A stretch of DNA of 27,897 nt, taken from assembly GCA_003427395.1 (NCBI GenBank), contig BFEA01000243.1, positions 221,493-249,389 of the forward strand. Reading direction: 5' to 3'. This DNA comes from Chara braunii (lineage: Eukaryota > Streptophyta > Charophyceae > Charales > Characeae). The position numbers were made by a program, and so were the translations under genes. Positions within the stretch are counted from its first letter, which is position 1. Every line of letters begins with the position of its first letter. Below are positions 1 through 10,858 of this stretch, piece by piece. Below the pieces are notes generated by a model. That model ran no database searches and was not told where the DNA came from. It saw only the letters and a list, made by a program, of their open reading frames with translations.

Positions 1-30
1 ATCAATCGATCAAAAAAAAAAAATCAATCG

Positions 31-104
<74 letters not shown>

Positions 105-132
105 TAATCAATCAATCAATCAATCAATCAAT

Positions 133-178
<46 letters not shown>
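1..178. repeat. (ATCA)n microsatellite
   Basis: The first 178 bases are almost pure tandem ATCA, interrupted by one A run near 11-22 and a few single-base slips such as the ATAATC at about 131. It starts at the window edge, so its full length is unknown. It is not a plant telomere repeat (TTTAGGG type). Confidence 0.97.
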
Positions 179-2030
179 CGAATATTTTTTTTTTTCTATT
201 TTTTAATTAATTTTCTCACTCATCAAATATCACCCCCCCCCCAAAAAAAAACAAAATATTATTTTTGAATGCACAGTCCTCTACAGGAGGATGTGCGCAG
301 GTCGAGGCCGCGTGCCAATTTCCCGCGCGCGCCCCCAATGGGCCATGGTGCGGCCGCACGGGAACTCGGTCGCGCGGCCTCGGCAGAGCGGCCTAGGCCG
401 CGCGACTCAGACTAGGCCGCAGGATCTGCGGCCGAGGGTGCCACGTAGCTTGTGACCCCTTTACATGTAACTGAGACTTCAGTAGGCGCTAGAGTCTCCA
501 TGGGGTTTCCCGTCTTCCTGTGGGAATAGTAGGCGCCGAAATCCTCATGATTTTTTAGAATCTTTTGATTTTTTGTTTTCTTAATTGAAAATTCTTCCAA
601 GGTTTGGTGCTGAAGGCATGGGGTAGTGGTGCTGTGATGGTGGGAGACGACGCGCTCTGCGGCGAAGGGGCTAGCCTGTAGGGTTGAAATAGGGTACAAC
701 AACAGTGGATGTGACCAGTGCGAATCCTGATCGGAGTGATGATGGGCCTGGAAGTGGGAAAAGGGGTGTGCCAAGGATTTTTGGAAGATGGGGGTGGAGT
801 CCCAGGTCGGAACTGCGATCCCATGTGTCAAGTTTGAAGGATATGAATGCAAGTGGGTAGACGAAGGACGGAGTTCTGTTTTAGGTCTTAGGGGATGGGG
901 CGGACACCTCCTCAGGTCCCATCGTCTGCTGCGGATTCGTATTTTGTGTACCGTCGGGACGCTATGGCTATCTCGCTGGTACAACACCTACCATCGACGG
1001 GTTTCGTAGGTCTTCGAATCGGACGCAGTTGGTCCCAGTCGAAGGCTGTGCTCCCGTTGTTCAACTTCCGAGCGGGTTCGCCGGATGAATCTCGGCGCTC
1101 GGTAGGTGTGGTCTTGGAAGCACTCGGAGCACTGGGGTCTTGGCCAATAGGGGTTGAGTGCTCGTCGAGGGGCGATGGTCAAGTAGTGGAAGGGCAATAG
1201 ACTGTGATAGGGAGGGAATTCGGTTTCCAGGATAACAATGTCGGGTTCAGCGATGATCTGACATGTGTACAGGCTGGGACAGTCGGGGAAATGGGGTATA
1301 CGTTCTAAGGTCTGCCCAATATCCCACTCGCAGACGCGCTCGGTTCCTGTTGGGTAAGGAAACTCTGGGAGCTCGGTCCTCGAACATGAAGAAAAACATG
1401 CATGCTCCCACTATTTTCGGAACTCGCAACTTCTCAGGCAGTCACAGTCAGTGATCCGCAAGGGAATTTTGACGTTCATAACTTCATACTATGGGGCGGG
1501 GCAAGAATCCATGCGCTCGAAGTGCCTGGTCGACAACCGGATCGGGAGCAGGTACTGTAGACGAGTGTGTACGTGATGACCTCCTTCGGCCAGGCGTACG
1601 TGTACTTGCACAATATCCTTCTTCGATCTGGGAACTTTCGCAACTTTTTGTATATGCGCATTGGCCCGTCGGCCCAGAGATGTCGCTGGCGGACTTAGCG
1701 TGAAACAGGAATCTAATCAACTCGCATGCTTATCCATATTACAGAGGGAAAAGTCAAGGAAACAACAAACACTCATGCATCAAACTTCCAGTTACTTGCT
1801 ACTAAGTTGCTCGTCAGAGAACATATATGGACCGAGTGTAGGTAACCAATCAATCAAGTTGGCAGTCCGAACAGAGGGAGGAAGGGGTGGGGAAGGGAAT
1901 CACACATCAATTCGTAGAAGAGAAAAACCCGAGAATGACCGATCAAAAAAAAAAGGACGACTTGCGCCATGCATCAAAATTACTTAGAAGAACCGAAGAA
2001 AAGCACCATTCCAACACATCCCGTCCTCGT
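179..2030. other. No supported gene; T-, C- and A-runs, then a GC-rich block and unique sequence
   Basis: Short T, C and A homopolymers (185-250) are followed by a GC-rich block at about 296-420 with many CGCG and GGCC steps. The rest is unique-looking sequence. Open frames on both strands (for example 412-987 minus and 895-1200 plus) have no recognisable domain and no biased composition, and they overlap each other on opposite strands, so I treat them as chance. A host promoter or untranslated exon cannot be ruled out. Confidence 0.5.

Positions 2031-2110
<80 letters not shown>
2031..2110. repeat. (CT)n microsatellite
   Basis: About 80 bases of nearly uninterrupted CT dinucleotide, with TTTCT interruptions at both ends. 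The Ser-Leu and Arg-Glu open frames read through it on the two strands are artefacts of the repeat. Confidence 0.97.
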
Positions 2111-3190
2111 ACACCACCCCGATGCGGGCAGTCCGTCGCCTCGCACCTACACAGAGTTGTCACCCTGTTTAGTCTGAACATGCAAGCCAGGTTTGCCCGT
2201 CAACCCCGCATACCCAGCACCAGCCCGTCGCATCACCCAACTCTTTACTCACCGTTCTGTTCCTGCTCGTTAGCCGATCCTCTCGACCACACAAACTCCA
2301 AAGTTGATTAGAGAGCGAGTTAATCGCGCCTCCAGAATTTATAGCATGAACCCCCACACGAGATACTCGAGATTGCGCCTAAGTGGGAGGGGAGGAGAAG
2401 AAACGAAGTGCCTACGACTGCATGGTCGGGCCGTGGCGTGGGGGACATAGCCACTCTCCACGCATCGATCCAGTTATGCATCGTTCAGGTCAATACGATC
2501 GAGGAAAATGTGCGCACAGGGGCGCGGTGAAGATATCAAGAAGGAGAAGATTATAGTTACATTTGCGTTTTGCCAAGAAGAGGATTACAGTTACGCGCGA
2601 TATTAAGGCGCGGAGAAGCCAGAGCACAGACCCTGACGCGGCAGAGCGCGTGCAAGCAAGAAGCATCGTGCAGTTGCAAGCAAAATCACGATGCACCTAA
2701 ATTCCTAGCATAATTTAAGTCCTAATTGCAAAACGAAATTCGAGAAAAGAAATTCAGAGAGTCGGCGGGGGCTCAACATTAGCTGAAAATTCAAAAAGAA
2801 TTTTCTGTGTTACGATCGCGCCAAAATTCCCCACCCTCACAGCAGAATAAGAAAGAAGCTATGGCTACAATTATTTTCCACGCTCGCTAAGGCGCGATCA
2901 TCTACCAACCGTCATGAGACCACCCATTTTCCCTGAAAAAAACGAGGGCATTCGTATAATTGGGCGAGCCCCTCTCAATCAACCCCCGACGCATCACCGC
3001 GTAGAAAGTCGCGCGCTTACAGAGAATAGTTCGTCATATGGAGATGGTGGCTTCGCCGTGGTAAGACTTGCCAGAGTAGGGCTGAGATGGATTTTTTGGG
3101 GGATACCTGCAACCAGTGCATGAAGGAGTTGAATAATGGGATCTACAGCTATGGTGCTGATTGGTGGCTTGACTGATATTTGCCTTAGTG
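2111..3190. other. No supported gene
   Basis: Mixed-composition sequence with several short open frames on both strands, none longer than 70 codons and none with a recognisable motif. No clear repeat or RNA gene was seen. Confidence 0.5.
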
Positions 3191-3228
3191 TTGAGTCCTA
3201 GTGGTTTGCGAAGAGACGAGGCCAGAAC

Positions 3229-3481
3229 GATGTTGGCCGGAGCAGGGGTTCGGTTGCGCTGCCCTGTAACTCAAGTTGTATGAGGGCATGAGACCTGGTA
3301 GAGAGATCTGGGGAGATGTCGAGGGTGGAAAGCACTCTAGTGTCTTTTGGTGAGCTGGTGCCTAGTCGATGCTGACCGGAGCCGGGGCGGGTCGCTTTGC
3401 CCTGTGGCCTAGCAGGTGGGGGGTTTCTGGGGTGGGTCGTGCCACTCTGTAACCTAGCAGTTGGGGGCATGAGTCCTGGTA
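3229..3481 (+). repeat. Decayed GC-rich tandem repeat, about three partial copies
   Basis: Three partial copies lie in the same orientation at 3229-3300, 3368-3423 and 3430-3481. Shared landmarks are a GGCCGGAGC / GACCGGAGC block, TTTGCCCTGT or TGCCCTGTAAC, CTAGCAGTTGG and GGGCATGAGNCCTGGTA. The region lies just upstream of an A-tailed segment (3690-3810), so it may be the 3' part of a decayed LINE. The coding frame 3397-3606 shows only weak, unconvincing resemblance to a LINE C-terminus. Confidence 0.55.
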
Positions 3482-3689
3482 AAGATTGGGCATCGGGATA
3501 TAGGGGTGTGGCAAATAGGGTTGGGCTGCTGAAAGACCCTTTTGCGGGTGCTTCTATCATTTTGAATGCTCCTTTTATCCGAGCTTTGGGGGATAGAGAA
3601 CTTTAGTGTTCTTGTACACAGTTGTCTTTCTAAGCCGAAGTCGGGTAATGGCCCTTGTATCTTAAGGATTTTCTATAAATTTCTCAATT

Positions 3690-3810
3690 TCTCAATATGA
3701 TCTTGGATGGGACGTTGGGCCCGATTCCCAGCACGTTATGCTCCCCATGAATAGATTGGAGCATGTTCCCACAAAAAAAGAAAAAGAGAAAACGAAAGTA
3801 TGTCTCAGCC
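3690..3810 (+). mobile_element. A-tailed retroelement 3' end, copy 1
   Basis: A block of about 75 bases ending in an A-rich tail (from about 3773) is related to a second block at 4005-4105. Shared landmarks are the GGNCCCG...TTCCCAGCA core, GTTAnGCT and an ATTGnAGCA motif right before the A tract. Two related segments that both end in poly(A) suggest 3' ends of non-LTR elements (LINE or SINE). The family is unknown, and the 5' boundary cannot be fixed from one window. Confidence 0.5.
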
Positions 3811-4004
3811 TTAGTTTGCCCAAAAAGGGAGAAACAAATAACACGCTCTACGAATGGGCCTAACTCTTAGTGGTTTGTACCCTTGACCACTTGAAATACA
3901 GACCGGAGTTCGTGTCGATTTACCTAGGCCTGACCAGCTTCAAGACCGCGTTTGGGAACGACTGATTCAGAACTCTTCTATTCTGTTTATATGATGTCCT
4001 TCTA

Positions 4005-4105
4005 AATCAGTGACGCTGGTTCGCTGGACCCGTCTTCCAGCAGGTTAGGCTTCCCACCAATGGATTGAAGCACTTTTTCAAAAAAAAAAAACAAAAAAAA
4101 ATAGG
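4005..4105 (+). mobile_element. A-tailed retroelement 3' end, copy 2
   Basis: This is the relative of the 3690-3810 segment. It has the GGACCCG and CTTCCAGCA blocks, GGTTAGGCTTCCCA, then GGATTGAAGCAC and an A tract interrupted by single C and T (about 4080-4102). Same orientation, about 310 bases further on. Evidence is limited to this pairwise similarity plus the A tail. Confidence 0.5.
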
Positions 4106-4815
4106 TATTGGCAAAAGCAACGATGGGGACTTCAGCGACGCTTAGCGCTACGCGAGATTAGGGCACGAATTAGGGATTTTCCGGCACGACGCTCCGTTGC
4201 CCTTCAACTCGCTATGGAATACAAGCAGACACTGTGGAAGTTGGTGTACCTAAGATAATGGCATAAGCACTGTGCACACCCTGGGCTTGGAAGGAAAGGA
4301 GGTCGAGCCGAGGTCGGCACATGCAAAATTTCGAAGTTTATGTTGTGGAAAAGGGAAGTAGCCGACGATTGGCCGCCATCCAAAGCTCAAATTAGGGCGT
4401 TGGTGACGACCTTCGGCGGCTTTGATAGTACATATCAAGATATCAGTTATAGTTGACACTGATCACCGCAAGGCACACAGGTCCTTGAGTTAGCCTCAGG
4501 GAATCAAGTGAAGACAGGATACAGGAGATACGTCAGACGGCAAGCACCTGGACGGAAGGTCAAGGCACGGGAGTTGGAGGCCTTGAGATATTACAAGCGG
4601 AAGTCAACTTCAGTCTCTCTCTCTCCGGGGGAGGTATAATGGTAAACCGTTCTGGTATGCAATAGCCTGACATCACATGTCAATACTAATTAATGAAATC
4701 TCGTGTAGACACATATAGACTAGTTCTTTATTGTTGCAAGGTTTTACTCTACGTATATGCGATGGCTTCCATGCCCCCCCCCCCCCCACGATGTCCTCTC
4801 TACCACGGATGCTGA
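4106..4815. other. No supported gene; C14 tract at 4774-4787
   Basis: No domain-bearing open frame. A run of 14 C lies at 4774-4787, just before the LINE ORF1-like sequence, so part of this stretch may be LINE 5' untranslated region. A CTCTCTCT tract lies near 4614-4625. Confidence 0.45.
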
Positions 4816-4836
4816 CAGAGTACACGCATTCATGAG

Positions 4837-7468
4837 GTGTTAAAGGCCTGTTTTAATGACGATATTCTGCTGTACAAACTGACTTCTAGTACGGTCACAT
4901 ATGGAGAGGACTTTGTGAAGGTTGTGGTGGATCCGAAGCTATCTCGGATCCAGGTAGGATGGCTGCAAGAACCTGCAGTCTCAATCTTCTTTGGTGATGA
5001 GTCGTCCTCGTTGTCAGCGGAGGTTAAAAGCAGATTAATCAAAATTTATGAAAATGGCTGGGGTCGATCCGGAGAGACGGGCGCCCCCCCAAACGTGGCT
5101 TGCTCATAAATGAAGGACGTAACCTGGTAACTTACGTAGCTTCAGTCAAGGAGATTGCAGCCTGGATGATGAAGAAAGGAGAAGACCGAATCCAATTAGA
5201 AGACAACATCGTATACTCGGTCTCCTTTCGCGCTTGGATGTCCGAAAGACAACTCTCCGCATGGAGAGAACTAATATCGCAGAGAATTTTTTGAATTCGC
5301 TATGTGGATGTTCCGGTCACCACCCTAGGACTGCTAAAAGGTGCTGTGGAAGATGCCTTTGGCTCAATTGTCAAGGCTTCTATTCCATACAAAGCCCTAC
5401 TAATCCTAGATTTACGAGACGTCCATTTTGACCTCAACCCTTCTGCTAAACCGAGGTACAAAAAGAAGTTGATCGTTGACCTGGGAGAATTCGGCGAAGT
5501 TGAAATATCAGTGGTATGTGCCACTACACCCTGTGACCCTGGTGCTCAGCTTGTCGCCGACACTTCCACATGGTCACGGATAATTGTTGTCCAGCTAAGC
5601 AGAAAAAAAAGAGCCAGAACAAGAGAGATAAAGGCTCTTTTAAAGAAGTTGTCCTCAACAGAAAGGGAAAAGCCCCCCAAGAGGAGAAGGGAAAGGAAAA
5701 AGGGCAAGAGGAGAAGAGGAACAAGAAGGAAGGACGGAAGGAGGGAGGGAAGGAGCGGAAGGATAAGGAGGAAGAGGAGAAAGAAAAAAGTGGAAAGGAG
5801 AGGGAGAGAGAGAGAGAAAGAGAGAGGGAAAGAAAGAGGGAGAGAGAGAGAATAAGAGAGAATGAGAAAGAGAGAGAGAGGGAGAGTGAAAGGGAAAGAG
5901 AGAAAGAGAGGGAGTTAGTAAGAGAGAAGGAGAAGAAGAGAGAGAGAAAAGTAGAGGAAAGGGATAAGGGGAAAAAGGAGAGTGAGAAAGAGGAGAGGGA
6001 AGTTGTAAGAGAGAGGGAACTGAAGATAGGGAAGATGAAGGGAAAGGAATGGGTAAAGATCAAGGAAGGGAAGGCGAACGGAAAAGGAGGAAAGACGGAA
6101 GAGAGAGAAAAGGAGGCAAAAAAAAGGGGAATATGAGGTGAGGACAATGAAACGCAAAAAGTTGACATTCAGAAACACACATAAGATAGGAATCAGACTG
6201 GGCAGAGCTCCCTGTTCTGTAAAGATGCAAACATGTCTTCCCCGTTTGTTTTTGGAAATAAAAAGCCAAAAAAGAAAAGGGGAAAGAAGAATAAGAAGGG
6301 AGGAGATGAGACGAGAAAGGGGATTCAAAGAGAGGAAATTAAATCCCCCTCTAAAACCATCTCCCCAGATACTCGAGACGTGATAGAACAGGTATCTTAC
6401 GATGAGGTCTCAGACTCAGATCTGGAGATATTAGAGGAAGAGACGGCTCCGATACTCAAGGCTCCCGGATCGGAAGCAGGATCGGAAGCAAGATCGGAAG
6501 CAGGGTCGGAAGCAGGACCGGAAGCAGGATCGGAAGCAAGATCGGAAGCAGAATCGGAACAGGAGCAGGTGGCAGGAGGAGGCAATCCCTCCCTCAACTA
6601 TCTGGACTTTGCAGTCCCGGGTCTGTTCCAGGAAGGACAACTATTGTTTGATCCTGGACTAACAACGCACAATTTTAATAAACGGTTCAAGACTAATTAC
6701 AATCAGGCCATCCCGATAGAAGAGAAATTAGAGAAGGGGGACCGGACACACAAACTCAGTGAGCATAAACAGGCCTCCCCCTCTAAGAAAAAAAGGCAGA
6801 TTTCAGGGGTGACAAAAAAATCCTTGATCTTTGTCGAACCAATGCTAACATTGACAAAAGCAGACAAGGATAAGGGACCGATTCAAGAATTTTTAGTCCC
6901 ACTTATCTGCATAGTCTCTCCTCTGAACGTGTTGGTAATGACACATAAAGATGCTGACAAATCCCAGCGAATCTCGACAATCCCTGTTTAGACAGCCCTG
7001 TCAGACAGTGGCGTGGTAAACCTTGTCAATGAACAGGTGCTAAAGAACCAAGGGTCGTGCGTGGTACTGTCTGTCCCAAGAAGAGGCCGTCATGTGGCAG
7101 TCCTCCCAGATGGTAGGAAGGCTATATTACACATGGCCGTTTTGACACTAAATACGATCTCTGTCTCCCTTGCTGAGTGGAGCACAGTAGGAACCCTGTG
7201 GCTACCTCTACAGAACTTTTTCACAAATAAGCAGGAACTGATGGCATTCATCCGCCTGTCCTCTCGACTGACCGTAAAGGTAGTGGCAGATTGGCTCAGG
7301 CGGACTGGTGCAGTAACCAGCTTAAGAGCTAGAGTCTTAAAACATAGTGGACAGTGGGAAATCCCGATGGAGATTCTATCCTCCTCAGAAACATTCACAG
7401 GCCCACAACAACCTGCCTGCATCCAAATGACCAGCGGCAAGGACTACTTTGATGGTTCTGCCACATAG
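4837..7468 (+). pseudogene. LINE ORF1 (DUF4283-like, gag-like) pseudogene
   Basis: ORF1 of plant LINEs encodes an RNA-binding chaperone that packages the element RNA. The N-terminal part (about 4837-5600) moves from frame 1 to frame 3 at a C7 run (5084-5090). It contains the sequence RIF-stop-IRYVDVPVTTLG, which resembles the FWIRL..VPL segment of DUF4283, with TGA where Trp is expected. A Lys/Glu/Arg-rich linker follows (5690-6130), then a better-preserved segment from an ATG at 6233 with a nuclear-localisation-like KKPKKKRGKK, an SEAGSEAR repeat, and about 300 residues of unknown type through a TAG at 6989-6991 to a TAG at 7466-7468. No CCHC zinc knuckle was seen. The 5' start is uncertain: no in-frame ATG precedes 4837. 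ORF2 starts inside its last 17 bases. Confidence 0.65.
5690..6130 (+). repeat. GA-rich low-complexity tract inside LINE ORF1
   Basis: A purine-only stretch of several hundred bases built from GAGAGA, GGAA and AAAG steps. In one frame (5570-6136) it encodes a long Lys-Glu-Arg polyampholyte that would form a charged helix. The opposite strand reads as an artefactual Ser-Phe-Leu protein. It joins the DUF4283-like and SEAG-repeat parts of ORF1, so it is probably an expanded coding linker. Confidence 0.8.
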
Positions 7469-10250
7469 AGTGCGCCTTGCAAGCTGGAACATAAAGGGAC
7501 TAGGCGACATGTCTGAAAGACAAAAAAGGTCAAGACTGTCTTCTTGGGTTTTCTCAGAGAATGTACAGATTCTTTGCCTACAAGAAACAAAATTGAACTT
7601 AGTCAAAATTCGGGAGGCCTGGGGCTGGTGGCCAGGACCACAATTCTGGTCCCCTGCAGAGCGGAGGGGTTGCCATCTTACTATCTTAGTACATAGGACT
7701 TGGAATGCGATATTTTAGATCATTATGTAGATACAGGAAGTCGCTGGGCCTGGCTAAAGCTAGAACTTGACACGGAAGAATGGGCCATTATGAATGTCTA
7801 TGCGCCCAACGACTTAAGGAAAAGAGTGAATTTCTTTTCTAACCTGCCAACAGTCATCTCAGATACTGAGAACCTAGCGATCTTTGGAGATTGGAACACC
7901 ACAATGAACCCGGTCCTGGACTCGCCGGAGGTGAGACTTTTAGGGCCAGATAGCATTATGTTGTCAACCTTTTTGGAATCACAGAGCCTCATAGACACTT
8001 ACAGGACTATGAATCCAGAGGATCATGGGTTTACATGGTATGGGCCTCGTCCAGCTGACCCGTTCCCATAGCCTTATGAGCCTTGTCGTAGGCTGGACTT
8101 CATTGTAGCAAGGGGGATTCTTTGGGATAGATGCATCCTGGCCGATTTTCAAGTCTTAAATCTGTCAGATCACTATCCGGTGATCATTGACATTCTGGCC
8201 AGAGACCATTTACAAAGAGCACGGCCTCCTTTCAGGTTGAACACGAGTAACCTGAATGATAAGGGCATTCCGGAATGGGTCAGCAAACAAATGACAACCT
8301 GGATGGATGCTAAAGATTTATTTGCGTCAGAGGACCAACGGGCAATGACAGGTATTGGTATTGTCAGAGAAACCCTGATAATTTTCTCCAGGATGAAGGA
8401 TGCCGACAGGCGGTGGAAGGAAATGAAAGCTATTTGTGGCGTTGAGCAGGCCAAAGCCCGGATGGGTACCGACCCATTTACGGAGTACTATTGGGGTGAG
8501 CGGAGGAAGAAAACCTTGTGCCTGCTGGAATCCCTACAGGTGCAGAGACGGACAAAAATGGTAGAGTGGCTCAAAATCCGTGGCATAATTGGGTACAATT
8601 GAATAACAAAGTTGACCTTTAGATCACTCATACTGAAACAGACTAAACCATTGGTTAGGGAACTAATCCATCCTTTTGATGTGCAGGCATCGATAGCCAC
8701 AGATATCCATACAATGTGCTCCTTTGCGTCGGAATACTTTCGGGACATTGTCACCACACGTCGTCCATTTGACCATTTTGACTCGGACCTTTCGACGGGT
8801 CCACAGTTCAGGGATGGAACCAAGGCCTGTATAAACGTTGAAACGAGACTTCTCTTGGACTCTCCTCTAACTGAGGGGGAGCTACACTCTGCAATTAAGC
8901 AGATGGCCCGGGGGAAATGTCCGGGACTAGATGGACGCCCTGTTCTTGGATTCTGGGGAAGCTTTCGCTCCTTTCTTATGCCAAGTTCATAACAAAGCAT
9001 TAGCTATAGGCTCTCTTCCTCAGGAGTGGGTGAAAGGAGTCGTCTCCCTTCTCTATAAAAAATGTGATAAAAGAGATGTCTGGAACTACCGTCCGATATC
9101 GGTACTGAATGTTGCATATAAGATCTTAGCAAAGACGCTAGCAATAAGGCTCGCTGTGGAACTCCCATATTTGGTTGGATGGGAGCAAGGGGTTTTTGTG
9201 AGAGGCCGGTCAAATTTTTAGAACATACAGACAACTGTATAGGCCCTGGAGATCATTAGTTTGGAGAAAAGCAAAGTGGCCATTCTCCTTTTGGACATGG
9301 AGAAGGCCTATGATAAGGTAGGGTGGACATTTGTCTCTACCACCCTAGCCAAAATGAGATTCAGCCCGGGGTTCACCAACTGGATAAGGGTCATGTACGC
9401 TCAAGCAACATCAGTAGTGATGGTTAACGGGTACCTATCTGAAAAATTTCAACTAACACGATCCTTACGTCAGAGATGTCCGTTGGCTCCGCTCCTGTTT
9501 GTTCTGCAGTTAGAAGTATTATTAGATAACATTAGACATAATGATGCCATAAAGGGCCTACAACTCTCTGTCTCCTTGCAGTGGAAGGGGGGTGCACTTG
9601 CAAACGACCTGACGGTAGCCTGTGCGAACACCACATCCTCCCTCGAGGAGCTGAGAGGGGTCCTAGATGACAATTGCCTTTTGTCCGAAGCTTCAATTAA
9701 TTGGTCGAAATCGGTGTACTTCCTATCCCCTCTATACTCATTGAAAGAAAATTGGGGCGTTAAGGCTGTCCCAACGGGGAACTCCGAAAGATTTTTGGGG
9801 GTACAGGTCTCCCTCTCTGATTGCTCAAGCTCACAGGATCAAATTCTGACCGGTAGGGTAACAACCAGAATTTTTTCCTGGGCCAAGAATTATAAACTCT
9901 CCCTTTTCGGAAGAGCCCTAGTGATATCTGTTGCAGCCTTCTCAATTCTTCGGTTCCCGCTGTCAGTTTGTCTACTAGGAAGCGAAGCCTATGCTGATGT
10001 CAAACGTGCAGCAACACGGTACATATGGAAACCCGCGACCAATGAAGATCAGGGATTCTTGACAAAAGTGGCATGGGAAGCAGTAACCCAACCACGATCA
10101 GAAGGGGGGCAGGGTATGTTAGACCCCAATACACAGAATCTTGCTCTCCTGGCTAAATGGATAATCAAAGCTTTCTTTGATGACCGCTCCAAACTGTGGA
10201 TCCAGCTAGCTGAGTATATCTTGGGGAAAGAGTGGTCCCTTGTTGTGTAA
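7452..10250 (+). pseudogene. LINE ORF2 pseudogene: AP endonuclease and reverse transcriptase
   Basis: ORF2 nicks the target DNA and reverse-transcribes the element RNA. The ATG at 7452 is followed by the endonuclease signature in order: ASWNIKGLG, LCLQETK, NVYAP, GDWN, a TAG at 8069, RRLDFI and LSDHYPV. The RT follows: GKCPGLDG, KRDVWNYRPISVLN, YKILAKTLAIRL, FVRGRSNF then TAG, LLDMEKAYDKVGW, RQRCPLAP (RQGCPLSP in most families) and LANDL (9597-9611) where (F/Y)ADD is expected. The first Asp of the box is Asn (codon 9603-9605), which should abolish polymerase activity. There are frameshifts at 7660-7690 and 8930-8990 and a TGA at 8600. The expected RNase H or zinc-knuckle C-terminus is missing. 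Confidence 0.88.
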
Positions 10251-10500
10251 CCGGCTGAACGCGCTAAACGCACGTTCACGTTCAAACGCGCGCGTTCATA
10301 CCCCCCGGGGCCGCGTTCAATCGCGTTCAAACGCGTTGCGCGCCACGTGGCGCGAAAAATTTGAACGCGACACCGGGGGGCGGGCGCGCGCGTTGCGGAC
10401 TACGGGGTGGAGGACCTCGTTCAACAAACCACGAAAGTGCAAGAACCCCCCCCCGGGAGGCCCACCACCCCGTAGGAAGCGGCGACGCTGCTTTGGGGGG
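10251..10500. other. GC-rich block with nested perfect inverted repeats
   Basis: The block is full of CGCGTTCAA-type steps. An outer 10-bp inverted repeat (10322-10331 with 10360-10369) encloses a 16-bp perfect palindrome (10339-10354, centred on CACGTG). A second 11-bp perfect inverted repeat pairs 10400-10410 with 10465-10475. It starts right after the LINE ORF2 stop. It could be a small inserted element, a LINE 3' structure, or an unrelated GC island. The open frames across it are not credible genes. Confidence 0.6.
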
Positions 10501-10529
10501 GTTGTGGGCCAATGCCCCAGACAAAACGG

Positions 10530-10562
10530 GAAAAAAAAAAAAAGAAAAAAAAAGTGTGTGAA

Positions 10563-10588
<26 letters not shown>
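10530..10588 (+). repeat. A-rich tract followed by (TG)n
   Basis: An A tract with two G interruptions (about 10530-10552) runs straight into TG dinucleotides to 10588. An A tail followed by simple repeats can mark a retroelement 3' end, here possibly that of the LINE or of the GC-rich insert. Confidence 0.8.
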
Positions 10589-10593
<5 letters not shown>

Positions 10594-10858
10594 TCCTTTT
10601 TTTTCTCAGGGGGGGATGGGGGAATCCCCCTAACACAGCTCAGACAACCCATGCAGGGTTTCTGAAGGGTCATCGCAGCCATGTGGTGCAGACCCCCCCA
10701 CCAAAATCAAGGCAGGCAGTGAATATGAAGGAGAGCAGGAGCTGACCGAATATATATGCAAGATTCGGATTTAGGTCAGTGTTTCAGCAGTTATGGGTTG
10801 CTCACGTAGCTAGGCCGTGTTGGTCTATGCACGTGATTCTCAGGGCTTGGCTGCAACA
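10589..10858. other. No gene seen; short link into the 275-bp array
   Basis: A few C and G runs (10603-10630, 10693-10700) and otherwise unique-looking sequence. The left end of the large element probably lies here, because array homology begins at about 10859, but I could not identify a terminal inverted repeat or target duplication. Confidence 0.45.

Larger units (their letters stand above)
4816..10250 (+). mobile_element. LINE (L1-like non-LTR retrotransposon), decayed, 3'-incomplete
   Basis: Two overlapping ORFs in the order ORF1, then endonuclease plus reverse transcriptase, are typical of plant L1-like LINEs. ORF1-like homology starts near 4816 and ORF2 ends at a TAA at 10248-10250, soon after the RT and thumb region, without the C-terminal zinc-knuckle part usual in the family. 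The copy is non-autonomous: nonsense codons at 5292 (TGA), 6134 (TGA), 6989 (TAG), 8069 (TAG), 8600 (TGA), 9219 (TAG) and 9240 (TAG), frameshifts near 5084-5090, 5570, 7660-7690 and 8930-8990, and a mutated RT active site. The GC-rich block after 10250 may be a later insertion or the LINE's own 3' region. I saw no clear poly(A) tail or target-site duplication. Confidence 0.85.

Noticed and set aside
1-178. Telomeric repeat
   Set aside because: The unit is ATCA, not TTTAGGG, TTAGGG or a close variant.
412-987. 191-residue minus-strand ORF near the left end
   Set aside because: No recognisable domain, His-, Pro- and Ser-rich by base composition, and overlapped by other open frames on both strands. 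The listed start does not help decide.
1887-2181. Ser-Leu or Arg-Glu repeat proteins across the CT tract
   Set aside because: Artefacts of the (CT)n microsatellite; both strands are open for the same reason.
5524-6168. Ser-Phe-Leu-rich membrane-like protein on the minus strand
   Set aside because: It is the complement of the GA-rich tract in LINE ORF1 and pure low complexity.
10240-10682. Arg-rich or Pro-rich proteins across 10251-10680
   Set aside because: They arise from the GC-rich hairpin block, A-rich and TG tracts.
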